Origin: Rickettsia sp. MEAM1 (Bemisia tabaci)
GTDB taxonomy: Bacteria; Pseudomonadota; Alphaproteobacteria; Rickettsiales; Rickettsiaceae
DNA length: 64,000 bases
NCBI RefSeq assembly: GCF_002285905.1
Contig: NZ_CP016305.1
Coordinates: 1 to 64,000, forward strand
Direction of reading: 5' to 3'
Part shown: positions 29,874-38,553 of the stretch, in pieces
Layout: each line of letters opens with the position of its first letter
How positions within the stretch are numbered: position 1 is the first letter of the stretch
Position numbers and translations under genes: made by a program
Notes under the pieces: model-generated
Seen by the model: the letters and a program-made list of their open reading frames with translations, nothing else
What the model was told of the DNA's origin: nothing
Database searches by the model: none

Positions 29874-30309
29874 ATGTCAAATTTAAAAACCAAAATTAAT
29901 GAGTTAATGGCTCAAAGAAAAATGAGTGCTAAAGATATTGAAAATTTAACAGGACTAAGTAGAAATACTGTTAATAGTATAATATTTGGTAGCTCTAAAA
30001 ACCCTGGCATTTATACTATTAAGCAATTAGCAAATGCTTTAAATGTTAAGGTAGAATCCTTAATTTCTGATGATAAAGAAATTCAATTTGATATTTTAAA
30101 ACCCGAACAGATAAAATTATTTGGCGAAGTTGTAAGCCTTACTACAAATATCATTTCCGACAAAAATATTGATTTTTCTATGCATAAAATTACTTACTAT
30201 TATACAAGAAGTATATCAATGTGCTTTAAAAGGTAAGTCAGAAGAAGTACAAAAACATTTAGCAGAATATTTAATGGATATGCATATAGACTCTACAAAC
30301 AAAATTTAA
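29874..30309 (+). pseudogene. XRE-family helix-turn-helix regulator, frameshifted
   Basis: The N-terminal 65 residues form a Cro/CI-type HTH (SAKDIENLTGLSRNTVNSII then IYTIKQLANALNVKVESLI). The main frame ends at 30236. A 1-base insertion near 30190-30197 explains the break: in the neighbouring frame the sequence continues LTIIQEVYQCALKGKSEEV and ends with a natural stop at 30309. The intact protein would be about 144 residues. The DNA-binding part is unaffected, so the truncated 120-residue form might still bind DNA. Confidence 0.75.
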
Positions 30310-30349
30310 ACTATTTTTCGTCAAGAGTTTATTGCGTAGATTGGGAGTT

Positions 30350-30515
30350 GTCATTACGAGCGGGCATTGTTACGTAGATCGGTTTTTCGTCATTGCAAGG
30401 AAAAACTATAAGTTTTGACGAAGCAATCTAGTAAAATGCATAGCATTTTTATTGTTTTTTCTGGTTGCCACCCTCCTTGCAATTGTGTAGCTTATGACGA
30501 GAAAACCGACCCATG
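30350..30515. repeat. Degenerate palindromic repeats
   Basis: Two nested imperfect inverted repeats are seen (GTCATTACGAGCG and GTCATTGCAAGGAAAAACTATAAG with decayed right arms). They are older relatives of the repeats at 26421 and 49273. Confidence 0.6.
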
Positions 30516-30547
30516 CAAGCAAAACCCTTGCACATTACTAACTAGCG

Positions 30548-30727
30548 TCAATTCAAATTGTAAAACATTTTTTCTAATTCTTCTAAGCGTTGTTCTATTC
30601 TTTCAATATCTTTATCTGTTACGGGGGTTTCTAATAAATGTGCAACTTCATCTTTTAGAATATTTACTTCTCTTTCAATGAAGTCTAAATTAATATTGTG
30701 AATGATTTTTTTATTTTGATTTGACAT
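30548..30727 (-). CDS. Small helical hypothetical protein (59 aa)
   Basis: A short gene from the ATG at 30727 encodes 59 residues, MSNQNKKIIHNINLDFIERE onward, rich in Glu, Lys, Ile and Leu with heptad spacing (VTDKDIERIEQRLEELEKMF). It probably forms a coiled coil. A GGGAG ribosome binding site lies 7-8 bases upstream. I do not recognise the family. It could be an antitoxin-like or structural small protein. Confidence 0.55.
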   Translation of the reverse strand: MSNQNKKIIHNINLDFIEREVNILKDEVAHLLETPVTDKDIERIEQRLEELEKMFYNLN

Positions 30728-30809
30728 TTGATGGCTCCCGATTAATTAAAACCACCAATGAATGAAACTTTGGTGGTCGGGGAGGTAAGAAAACCGTTAC
30801 AACAGTTTA

Positions 30810-30857
30810 CAATAGCCTTTAGGTTTAAGGTGCATACCTTAAACCTAAAGGCTATTG
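30810..30857. repeat. Long perfect hairpin (22-bp arms, 4-base loop)
   Basis: Arms at 30810-30831 and 30836-30857 are perfectly complementary around GCAT. They sit within a wider structure: ACCACCAA/TTGGTGGT (30751-30777) on the left, and GGTCGGGG (30775-30782) pairing with CCCCGACC (30861-30868). No T-run follows, so it is not a plain terminator. It may be an unclassified palindromic element or a structured RNA. Confidence 0.75.
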
Positions 30858-30869
30858 ATACCCCGACCG

Positions 30870-31481
30870 TAATAAAGCCGAGGATAGTATCATTTAATGG
30901 TAGATACCCACCATGTAACAAGAGATTCTTACATCCCAAAATAGCTTAATAGCTATTTCAGTTACAATGTATACTTAACTCCCTAAAAAAGTCAATTGGC
31001 AATTAAGTTTTATTATTTTACTAAAAGCCATTAATGCTTAAAATTTTACAAACTATTAGTTGTTTTTTTGCTACTACTATTTTTATTTCTAATATTAGTT
31101 GTAAAATTTATTTAGAGTATCTATAATCCAAAAAAATTAATATGAAATACAATGAATTTAATAAATTATTAGTATCAAAAGTTATTTTTACTTACTACCG
31201 TGGACAAGAAACTAGATTACACCGAAGGTGTTTTCCGATCCACGCAACAATGCCATCACGGAATGACAGGGAAAAATGATCCACGCGGAGTAAGCCTTAA
31301 GCGGGAATGATATATATAGCATTTTTCAAGCCATACAATAATGCTATAATTTCCTTGCAATGACGGGTTCTTTTTTAACAACTGTCCTGTACTATTCGAT
31401 TTATCATGCATTGATTTTATTAAAAAATTAACTTGATAATTAATAATAACTCAATTATTAATAAACTCATTAATAATAAAA
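30870..31481. other. Gene-poor intergenic stretch
   Basis: This A+T-rich stretch holds decayed palindromic repeats at about 31215-31370 and no convincing gene. A 30-residue frame at 31034-31126 (MLKILQTISCFFATTIFISN onward, then SCKIYLEYL) looks like a signal peptide cut off soon after the cleavage region. It may be the stub of a deleted lipoprotein or secreted protein. Confidence 0.5.
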
Positions 31482-32042
31482 CTAAACAACCCTCAGCTAT
31501 AAGCTGAGGGGTTATAAAGTGGAATCGATTAGAAATCGATCATCATTCACAGGTTCACCTTCCTGTTCATCAATATAGTGCTGTATCATTTCATCAGTTA
31601 TATTACCTGAACTGACTGCCATATAGCCCCTAGCCCACAAATGATTGCCCCAAAATTGTTTTCGTAAATGAGTAAATTCTTGCAATAAAATTCTTGAGCT
31701 AATGCCTTTTAAATACTGTACTAACTTGCTAAGAGATATTTGCGGCTTATATGAGATAAACATATGTACGTGATCACATGATATTTTCCCTGAAATTATA
31801 TGTACTTCATGTTCCATACAAATCTGCCTCAGTAAATCTCTAGTCCTTTCCGATACTTTGCCTATCAATATTCTCTTCCTATATTTTGGTATCCATATAA
31901 GATGCACTTTTAAATCATACTGACTATGACTATTCTTTCTATAACTTCTCATATTTCTTGATATAAATTCATTGCTAAAGCAATTTCATTATATCTTCCC
32001 TTCGCCTAAAGGCGAGGGATTTTTGATCCCCGAAGGGGGACA
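31482..32042 (-). mobile_element. IS200-like element, copy E
   Basis: Complete 561-bp copy. It lies immediately upstream of an ankyrin gene, only 11 bp before that gene's start, so it has replaced the native upstream region. Confidence 0.95.
31512..31952 (-). CDS. tnpA: IS200-like TnpA transposase (Y1 HUH)
   Basis: Intact 146-residue TnpA of the main sequence group, with H61, H63 and Y126 present. Confidence 0.95.
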   Translation of the reverse strand: MRSYRKNSHSQYDLKVHLIWIPKYRKRILIGKVSERTRDLLRQICMEHEVHIISGKISCDHVHMFISYKPQISLSKLVQYLKGISSRILLQEFTHLRKQFWGNHLWARGYMAVSSGNITDEMIQHYIDEQEGEPVNDDRFLIDSTL

Positions 32043-32053
32043 TTAAAAATTAT

Positions 32054-32488
32054 ATGCATCCAACTCATATCAAATTTATTACACCTAATTCTAAAGACTT
32101 GGACATTTTGTGTGTAGCACTTTCTCTTGTTAAAACTTCAGATCAAATAAATGATTTTAAAATTCTTGTTAAACAAGCTCTTAATCAAGGGTTTGATATT
32201 AATATGAAAGATGGAGATCATTGCACTCTTCTATATTATTCCTGTACACTAAAATTGTATGAGATAGCTCAATTTCTTTTAGAAAATGGAGCTGATCCTA
32301 ATATTAGAAATACTGTATATGATCAGATTACGCCTTTGTCTATTGTAAGAGTACACCCAAAAACAAAACAAGATTATGATAAAAGTTTTATAGTCAAGCA
32401 GTTACCTAAGCAGTTAATTGATAAAACCGAAGTATCAGAATTTGAGCTAACCGGTAAAACAGCTGAAGTTACATCTGAAATAGCTTAA
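32054..32488 (+). CDS. Short ankyrin-repeat protein
   Basis: The 144-residue protein has about two ankyrin repeats ([21 protein letters not shown] and [19 protein letters not shown]) and a hydrophilic tail. The gene starts 11 bp after an IS200-like insertion, so its 5' end or promoter may be lost. A strong terminator follows. Ankyrin proteins usually mediate protein-protein contacts; no partner can be inferred. Confidence 0.78.
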   Translation: MHPTHIKFITPNSKDLDILCVALSLVKTSDQINDFKILVKQALNQGFDINMKDGDHCTLLYYSCTLKLYEIAQFLLENGADPNIRNTVYDQITPLSIVRVHPKTKQDYDKSFIVKQLPKQLIDKTEVSEFELTGKTAEVTSEIA

Positions 32489-32505
32489 ATTTTCTACAAA
32501 GTATA

Positions 32506-32531
32506 AGGGGGGCAAAATGCCCCCTCTTTTT
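32506..32531 (+). terminator. Intrinsic terminator after the ankyrin gene
   Basis: The stem AGGGGGGC/GCCCCCT with loop AAAAT is followed by CTTTTT. It ends the ankyrin transcript just before the convergent STAND/TPR pseudogene. Confidence 0.85.
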
Positions 32532-32538
32532 AATCTTC

Positions 32539-34811
32539 CTATTTTTTAGATTTATCTATATAAGCTTTGTTACTAATTAAACCCATGCCATAAGTTTTAC
32601 AATATTCAAGCATTTCAATTGAATCAGGATGCTCCGCTCCAAAATCTATAATTTGTGGTTTAGCAAAAAACTTATAGTTAAGCGTGTCTTTTCTTTTGCA
32701 TGCAACCTTTGCTCCTTTAAGATTTACCTCACTTACTTGTGCTACATTTTTATAATTTCTTCTATAAACATTAAAATATATACCTCGTGCATCCATATAG
32801 CTATCTAAAGCCTCCTCAAGCTTATCACTCGCAAATAATATATCCCCTCTTATTGTGCATGTAATAGCTATTATAGGGTTGAATACATTAGGTATTCTTC
32901 TACTCATAAAGCTTTTATCATTATTCTTAAAAATCTCTATTGCTTTATCTGCATATTCTAAAGCTTTATCTTTTTCACCTAAACCAAATAATGCTATTGC
33001 TTTTTGAGTAAATATTCTACCAAATATTATATTGGTTTCTTTTTTACACGCTTTTGCATGTTATACACTTGCTCTACTTGAGTAAGAGCTTCCTTATATT
33101 TACCTAGTTTATTTAATGCTTCAGATTTGGTTAAATAATTACCAGTGAGAAATAAAGCATCTGGAGATAATCCATTAGAAATAATAGCTTGAATAGACTT
33201 ATTACTCTTTTCTAGTGCTTCATTATATTTCCCTTCTAAAAAAGATAATCTTGCTTCAGCTATATACAACATTGCTCTATCAGAACTATCTTCTAACTTT
33301 TCGTCTAATTTTTGATTTAAAATTTCTATACTTTTTCGTGCTTCCTCAACATTTCCTACTGAAATATATACAAGTGCTAAACCAAATACTACATTAGCTT
33401 TCATTTCTTCATATCCTTTAACATCTTCAAATACCTTGTTAGATTTCCTAAAATATTCTATAGACCTCTGATAATTAGAAGATTTTAAGTAATACGCTCC
33501 TATTAAGTTTAAATATTCAGCATATACTCTTTTTTCTTCATTGTTCATTAACCATAATTTATATTTTCCATCTATATCGTTTTTATCAAACCAATCAACT
33601 AATTTCTTTCCACCTACTAGATCATAAGAATTATCACACTGCACTATCTGCTTTAGTTTTAACTCCAATAATTTATAAGTACCTATATTATATTTTTCAG
33701 CATTTTGCGTCATTATCTCAATATTTTCTGGTACTGTTTTAGCGTTTCTATACATAAATGCTTTTACTCCACCTTGCGGTGTACCATTAATAAATTTAGT
33801 AACTGCCTCTTCTAGATACTTACTATTATTTGCACTATTTTTTTCTAATATTTTCTGTGCAATAACATCATGCAGTTCAAAAACAGGATTATCCTCACTA
33901 GCATCTATATTTGTTATTAAAGCAAATTTTGATAGCTCAAAAATATCATCATTAAGATTATCTTTATTATCGGTAATAATCCCAAGAAAATCTTTGGAAA
34001 AACTTTGATTATTGAGTAATGCTATTTTACTTAGAAGTTGTTTAGCACTAGAACTTAATTGCTTAATCACCAGCGATATATTATAATCTATTTTATCGTT
34101 AGATTTCTGTATTTGATGTTTATATTTTTCTTTATCTAATCCAGGAACATTATTTAATATTTGTGCTCCTTGTACTATCAATACTGGATAACCTTTAAAT
34201 TCTTGTACCAAAAATTCTACTAAATTATTATCTTTGTCCAACAAAATATTATTAGCAAGCTTAATAGTTTCGGGCTTTTCAAATGGTACAGCTTTGACTA
34301 TATAAGGCATCATATCGCTATCTTGCGAGCAAAATATAATATTGCCGTTATGCTCCCAATTAATAAAATCTTGTACTTTTTTATTCTCACCTACTTTTAA
34401 ATTATCAAATACTAATAACCATTTATCACTTTGCCCTAGATATTCCATTAACTCTTTTTTTACATTAGCTGCTTCTTCTGCAATTACAGTTTTCTCTTCA
34501 GCTTTGTTAATAGCTTTTGCTAGCTTTAAAAGTTCATCGTTAATATTTAAATTGCAATCAATAAACCAGATCAAATTATAATTATCCTTATTTCCATAAG
34601 CATACATTCTAGCTAACTGAGTTTTACCCATCCCGCTAACACCTACAATACTTGTTTGCCTCTATTTTTCTAAATTAGTCTTTATTTGATTTAGTGGCTG
34701 AACGTGATTTATAAAATAGCTGACTGGTGCAACTATATTATTTACTTTGGCTTGAGCGAATAAATTTAAAGGGATGATAGATATTATGAATAATAATAAA
34801 AATTTTTTCAT
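32539..34811 (-). pseudogene. Secreted STAND (NB-ARC-like) NTPase with TPR repeats, doubly disrupted
   Basis: Reading from the ATG at 34811, the gene starts with a signal peptide (MKKFLLLFIISIIPLNLFAQ). Then come a P-loop (SIVGVSGMGKT), a DNLKV-type Walker B, a winged-helix region and a C-terminal array of tetratricopeptide repeats. Two lesions break it: an in-frame TAG at 34662-34664 (codon 50, just before the P-loop), and a 1-base deletion in a T-run at 33040-33045 (plus strand). The deletion separates the 534-residue main frame from the last part (32539-32907). Repaired, it would be about 757 residues. NB-ARC/TPR proteins act as regulated signalling or defence switches elsewhere. A signal peptide in front of one is unusual. 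The role is unknown. Confidence 0.85.
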
Positions 34812-35149
34812 TGCTTTTCCTTTATTTTAGTTGTCAATATAACTTATATTTGGTGTCAAATAATTTTAATTAACTAATCAAGAAAGAGCTTAATTTCTCT
34901 ACTAATTATATGACTTTAACAAACGTTAACGTAACTCTTATTTGTTTATAAAAAAGTAATTTTTAGTGTTGAGCAAATTTATACTTTTTTTATCAAAAGT
35001 CAATAAGAAATTTTACTGGAGGTTAAAGTTTAATAATAACTAAATTTTGCAACATAAAGTTTAAAAACATTCATCATTATAATTTTTTACTTTTCATTTT
35101 GATTATAAGCTGGTACAAGAATTGTTTTAACCAACTAAAATAAACTTTT
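34812..35149. other. Intergenic region between divergent STAND and SpoT-like genes
   Basis: About 340 bp of very A+T-rich DNA hold the presumed divergent promoters. I see no gene, IS or palindromic element here. Confidence 0.5.
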
Positions 35150-35881
35150 ATGGAAGATTTAAGCTCTTGGAAAGAAAAGTTTGAAGAATGCATTTATGCT
35201 AAAAAACTTCTCAATAAACTCAAATATTTAAATACTAAAGTAGCAAACCCTGTAAATCTTGAAGAAATCAAGAAAGCAATATATTATGCTCGTAAATATC
35301 ATGGCTTGCAAATGCGTAAGTCAGGCGATCCATATTATTCCCATCCGGTTGAAGTGGCAATTATGGTGGCAGAGTTTACGGCAATGGAAGTACCTAAACT
35401 TTACACTGGTATAATGATGCAAGCAGCACTACTACATGATACTATCGAAGATACGGCATTAACTGAAGAAATGATTGTCGAAATCTTCGGGGAAGAAGTT
35501 GCAAAACACGTTGAAGGTCTAACAAGAGTTAAATCTTATGGAAAAATTACCGCTGAAGAAAGTTTGAACATATTAGTTAAACAAAAACGATATGATACAG
35601 CTTTAATAAAATTATTCGATCGTATCCATAATGTTCAAACCTTAGGGGCTAAATCACCTGAAAAAGCTAAAAAAATTATAGAGGAAACTTTAATAAATTT
35701 TGTAGGAACAGCTCTATATTTAGAAGTTCCTAATATAAAACAACAATTGATTAGATTATGTTATAAAAATCTTAATTTTATGTTATTTCCCGATGAACCT
35801 GAAATAGTTTCTCAGGATAATTTCCAATCTCTTGTTCCAGTTTTTGGAAAAAGCTTACCCCATAACCAAAACCTATGGTAA
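35150..35881 (+). CDS. Stand-alone SpoT-like HD hydrolase domain
   Basis: The 243-residue protein matches the (p)ppGpp hydrolase domain of RelA/SpoT. It has H51 (YARKYHG), H65 (YYSHPVEVA), HD96-97 with E100-D101 (LLHDTIEDTAL) and the distal Asp in IKLFDRIHNVQTL. The synthetase domain is missing. The metal-binding HD residues are present, so it may degrade (p)ppGpp or a related nucleotide. The last 35 codons overlap the 3' end of the opposing MFS gene, and the C-terminal residues look like antisense of it, so the original end has probably been replaced. Confidence 0.85.
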   Translation: MEDLSSWKEKFEECIYAKKLLNKLKYLNTKVANPVNLEEIKKAIYYARKYHGLQMRKSGDPYYSHPVEVAIMVAEFTAMEVPKLYTGIMMQAALLHDTIEDTALTEEMIVEIFGEEVAKHVEGLTRVKSYGKITAEESLNILVKQKRYDTALIKLFDRIHNVQTLGAKSPEKAKKIIEETLINFVGTALYLEVPNIKQQLIRLCYKNLNFMLFPDEPEIVSQDNFQSLVPVFGKSLPHNQNLW

Positions 35882-37122
35882 CTGGAACTAAAATAACTAA
35901 TAATCCCCAATACCCAAAATATTCAGTTAAATAAATTATACAAAACGAAGTTATTACATACATAACAGCCCGAGATAATGCAAAAGAAAAACTAACATAA
36001 GTAAAACGCTTTAAAATTGGTAAATGCTTATAAAAAATTGGGAAAGCAGGATTAATAAAACAACCAAATAACATAATAAATGATTGTATTAAAAATATAT
36101 GAGTTGAACTCGTGGCTTTATAAAATAAATAAGGGCATGTTACAACAAAAATAACAAATACCGATAACTTTATTTTTAAAATTTTTAAAGGATAAATTTT
36201 AGTGCTTAAATATATTAATAAAAAAGCTCCTAATAATTCTACTACAGAAACAAATAAATTTTGATGTATAACTTGCTCGGGAGTAAAATTAAAGTTATTT
36301 CTTAAGATATCACCACTATAAATATATGTGAGGTAAAAACCTAAAGGCCATGCACAATCTGTTAAAAAAAATGCCATTAACTTTTTTATACTTGAGCTTT
36401 CTTTAAGTAAAGAAAAATTTTCTATTTTCTTCTTATCTATATTAGCCTTTTCTAAAGTTTTTACCAGTTGACGTTTTGCATCTACAAATTCGGGAGTTTC
36501 TCTCAAGGCAGTCCTTGCAAAACCCCCAATTAAAGCGATTCCTGCACCTGCCCAAAATGCCATACGCCAGTTAAACCCAAACGAAGTAACAAGTGCAGCT
36601 ATACCTAAAGCAGCAAATCCTCCTAATACAAAACAACTTTCTAAAGTTGCCACAACAGAATATTGTATAGGAGGCTTTACTAATTCCGTTAAGTAAAGAT
36701 CTGCTCCGATTATTTCCCCCATAGAAGAAAGCCCTTGAAATACACGGCAAGCTGTCATTATCCAAGCAGCTGCTACACCTATTTCCGCATAAGTAGGTAA
36801 GTTAGCCATAATAAGACAGGATATAGACATCATAAATGTAGTCATTATTACTGTAGTCTTACGTCCTATAGTATCACCTATCCAACCAAATACTAAAGCT
36901 CCGATAGGTCTAAAAATAAATGTAGCACAAAAGGCTGCAGAAGCATAAAGCTTAGCAGTATGCGGCTCTGCTTCAGGAAAAAACAGTTCATTAAGTAACA
37001 CCGCCATATGAACAATATAGCATGAGATCGAAATATTCGAGAAATGTACCTACAGATAGTAAGCCTATGGCTTCTTTTTGATTGCGAGTTAAACTAACTT
37101 GCTCTTTTTTGTGACCCAGCAT
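35778..37122 (-). pseudogene. ProP/MHS-type MFS transporter, frameshifted near the N-terminus
   Basis: This 12-helix symporter of the metabolite:H+ symporter group is related to proline/betaine transporter ProP, with the loop signature GWIGDTIGRKTT. The gene starts at the ATG at 37122 (MLGHKKEQVSLTRNQKEAIG). An extra T near 37013-37017 shifts the frame just before HMAVLLN, leaving a 409-residue open frame from 37007. The paralog at 43419-44123 shows the expected joined sequence MLYVHMAVLLN. Repaired length is about 448. Rickettsia species carry many ProP-like paralogs for host metabolites. Its substrate is unknown. Confidence 0.83.
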
Positions 37123-37604
37123 AAGTTCCTTACAAAAAATTGGATTGTAAAGAACTTATACCTATTTTATAGCAAAATGCGAGCTATTTTTTCAAAAAAA
37201 ATAAAAAAACATCAAATATATATTTTTTTTGGGTCTTTTTGCAGGGGTTAAAACATGCTTTAGTGATCCTTGCGTGGATCATTTTTCCCTGTCATCCCAT
37301 GGCAGCATTGCCCGCGTGGATCGAAAAGCATCCTAAGGTAGTCATCCCGTGGCTTGCTAACTAGATCCAGAAAAAAGCGAGATGAATCGAGCTTTTAGTG
37401 CTAGAGGTTTAACGTATTTAAGTTTTTTTATTACTGGATTCCTGCTTTCGCAGGAATGACACCGGAACCACGCAACAAAGCCTACGCAGGAATGACATCA
37501 GAGTCAGACAACAAACTAGGAAAAGTCGCAGCATGACAGGGGTAAATGATGCACGTGGGTAATGGTTATGCAAAAATAACACAGCTACAGAATAATATTT
37601 TATT
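37123..37604. repeat. Intergenic region with palindromic repeats
   Basis: The gap upstream of the MFS gene starts with an inverted repeat (AAGTTCCTTACAA/TTGTAAAGAACTT, 37131-37157) that may be regulatory. From about 37260 it is a mosaic of RPE-type repeats (GTCATCCCATGGC, GGATTCCTGCTTTCGCAGG). No gene is seen. Confidence 0.6.
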
Positions 37605-38402
37605 TTAGCCTAATAATTCTACTTTATAAGTATATTCGTCAACATTATTAAATTCTACCTTAGGGGCTATTTGCACTAAACAACCCTCAGCTATAAGCTG
37701 AGGGTTGTTTAGTTCATACGTTCTTTTTGCAAAATCAATATCTTGCTGGGCTTTTCTTTCAGCTTCTTTTCTTTCTTCTTCATTAAGATATTCGCCACGT
37801 GCTAATCTCTTTTGTTCTTCTGTTAAAGAATTAGGATCATTAATCATTTGATTCAAAAGCTTATTATCCTCTTTTAAACGATCTAATGATTCTTTTTTAA
37901 TTTTCTCGTACTCGGTCCAATTCTTCTCTATCCTAGCTTCCCTTTCTATATGCTCTTGATGTTCTCGGATGGCTTCAGGACTTTGACCCTCCATATTCAA
38001 GCCTTTTTCAGAAGCTTCTGAATATATGATCTGCTCGGCGTTTTCTTCTTTTTTAGAAATGGAGGATTGGAGGTTTTTGATTTGGTCTAATAATTCTCGA
38101 TTATTAGTGCTGGACGCAAGACCCGCAGCGGCACTAGCTAAACGTGCGAGTTCGGTAGGATTGTTAGTGGCTGTAAGTGGGGCTCTAATGGCATTGAGAT
38201 CATTTTTTACTTGAGCATCATCTTGTTTATTTTGAGCCTGGTTATCATTTGACTTGCTCAAATTATTATCTTTGACCTGTGTATCATTTTCCTTATTTTG
38301 AATTTGATTATCGTCTGACTTGCTTAATCGGAATTTTGATTTTGCATAAATATGAACCTCTGAAAAAATGTTTATTAGACTCGGCTTAAGTTTCCCCGTC
38401 AT
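37605..38402 (-). CDS. Hypothetical protein with tandem repeats and an in-frame palindrome
   Basis: I do not recognise this gene. The start at 38402 (MTGKLKPSLINIF) is used because the upstream part of the frame translates an RPE (38406-38510). The 265-residue protein has a tandem repeat (LSKSDDNQIQNKENDTQVK then LSKSNDNQAQNKQDDAQVK), a small-residue stretch (LARLASAAAGLASS) and a long, highly charged coiled-coil region. Near the C-terminus [13 protein letters not shown] is encoded by a perfect palindrome related to the IS200-like element end (37675-37713). It lies downstream of ftsI in the same direction. Confidence 0.6.
   Translation of the reverse strand: MTGKLKPSLINIFSEVHIYAKSKFRLSKSDDNQIQNKENDTQVKDNNLSKSNDNQAQNKQDDAQVKNDLNAIRAPLTATNNPTELARLASAAAGLASSTNNRELLDQIKNLQSSISKKEENAEQIIYSEASEKGLNMEGQSPEAIREHQEHIEREARIEKNWTEYEKIKKESLDRLKEDNKLLNQMINDPNSLTEEQKRLARGEYLNEEERKEAERKAQQDIDFAKRTYELNNPQLIAEGCLVQIAPKVEFNNVDEYTYKVELLG
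37675..37713. repeat. Perfect 18-bp-arm palindrome related to the IS200-like right end
   Basis: Left arm ACTAAACAACCCTCAGCT, loop ATA, then the exact complement. The left arm and loop equal the outer end of the IS200-like elements. In the elements the right arm departs after AGCTGAGGG, whereas here the symmetry continues to GTTGTTTAGT. It is read in frame in the host gene. Confidence 0.88.
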
Positions 38403-38405
38403 TAT

Positions 38406-38510
38406 GTCATTCCTGCGAAAGCAGGAATCCAGTATAAAGCGAGCTTTTAATTTAAAGAACTTGTTGCTTTTAAGTTTATTTTTCTGGATTCCCGCCTCCG
38501 CGGGAATGAC
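38406..38510. repeat. Rickettsia palindromic element between ftsI and the hypothetical gene
   Basis: A 105-bp inverted repeat runs from GTCATTCCTGCGAAAGCAGG to CCGCCTCCGCGGGAATGAC. It is in frame with the downstream gene and could be translated as DVIPAEAGIQKNK if an upstream start were used. Confidence 0.85.
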
Positions 38511-38553
38511 ATCAGAATCACTCAACAATGCCGCCACGGGGCAACATATTACT

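Noticed and set aside
30415-30681. 88-residue open frame on the plus strand
   Set aside because: It runs across decayed palindromic repeats and the antisense of the small 59-residue gene.
30548-30960. Tandem duplication with the nearby ankyrin or XRE genes
   Set aside because: No sequence similarity was seen between these neighbours beyond A+T richness.
29052-31481. tRNA or other standard RNA genes in the gene-poor gaps
   Set aside because: Stems are present but no cloverleaf, anticodon arm or CCA-type end could be recognised.
34812-35149. A hidden gene between the STAND and SpoT-like genes
   Set aside because: No open frame with a plausible start and ribosome binding site was found in the A+T-rich gap.
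36571-36765. 64-residue minus-strand frame within the MFS gene
   Set aside because: It is a shifted frame of the transporter itself with no independent coding evidence.
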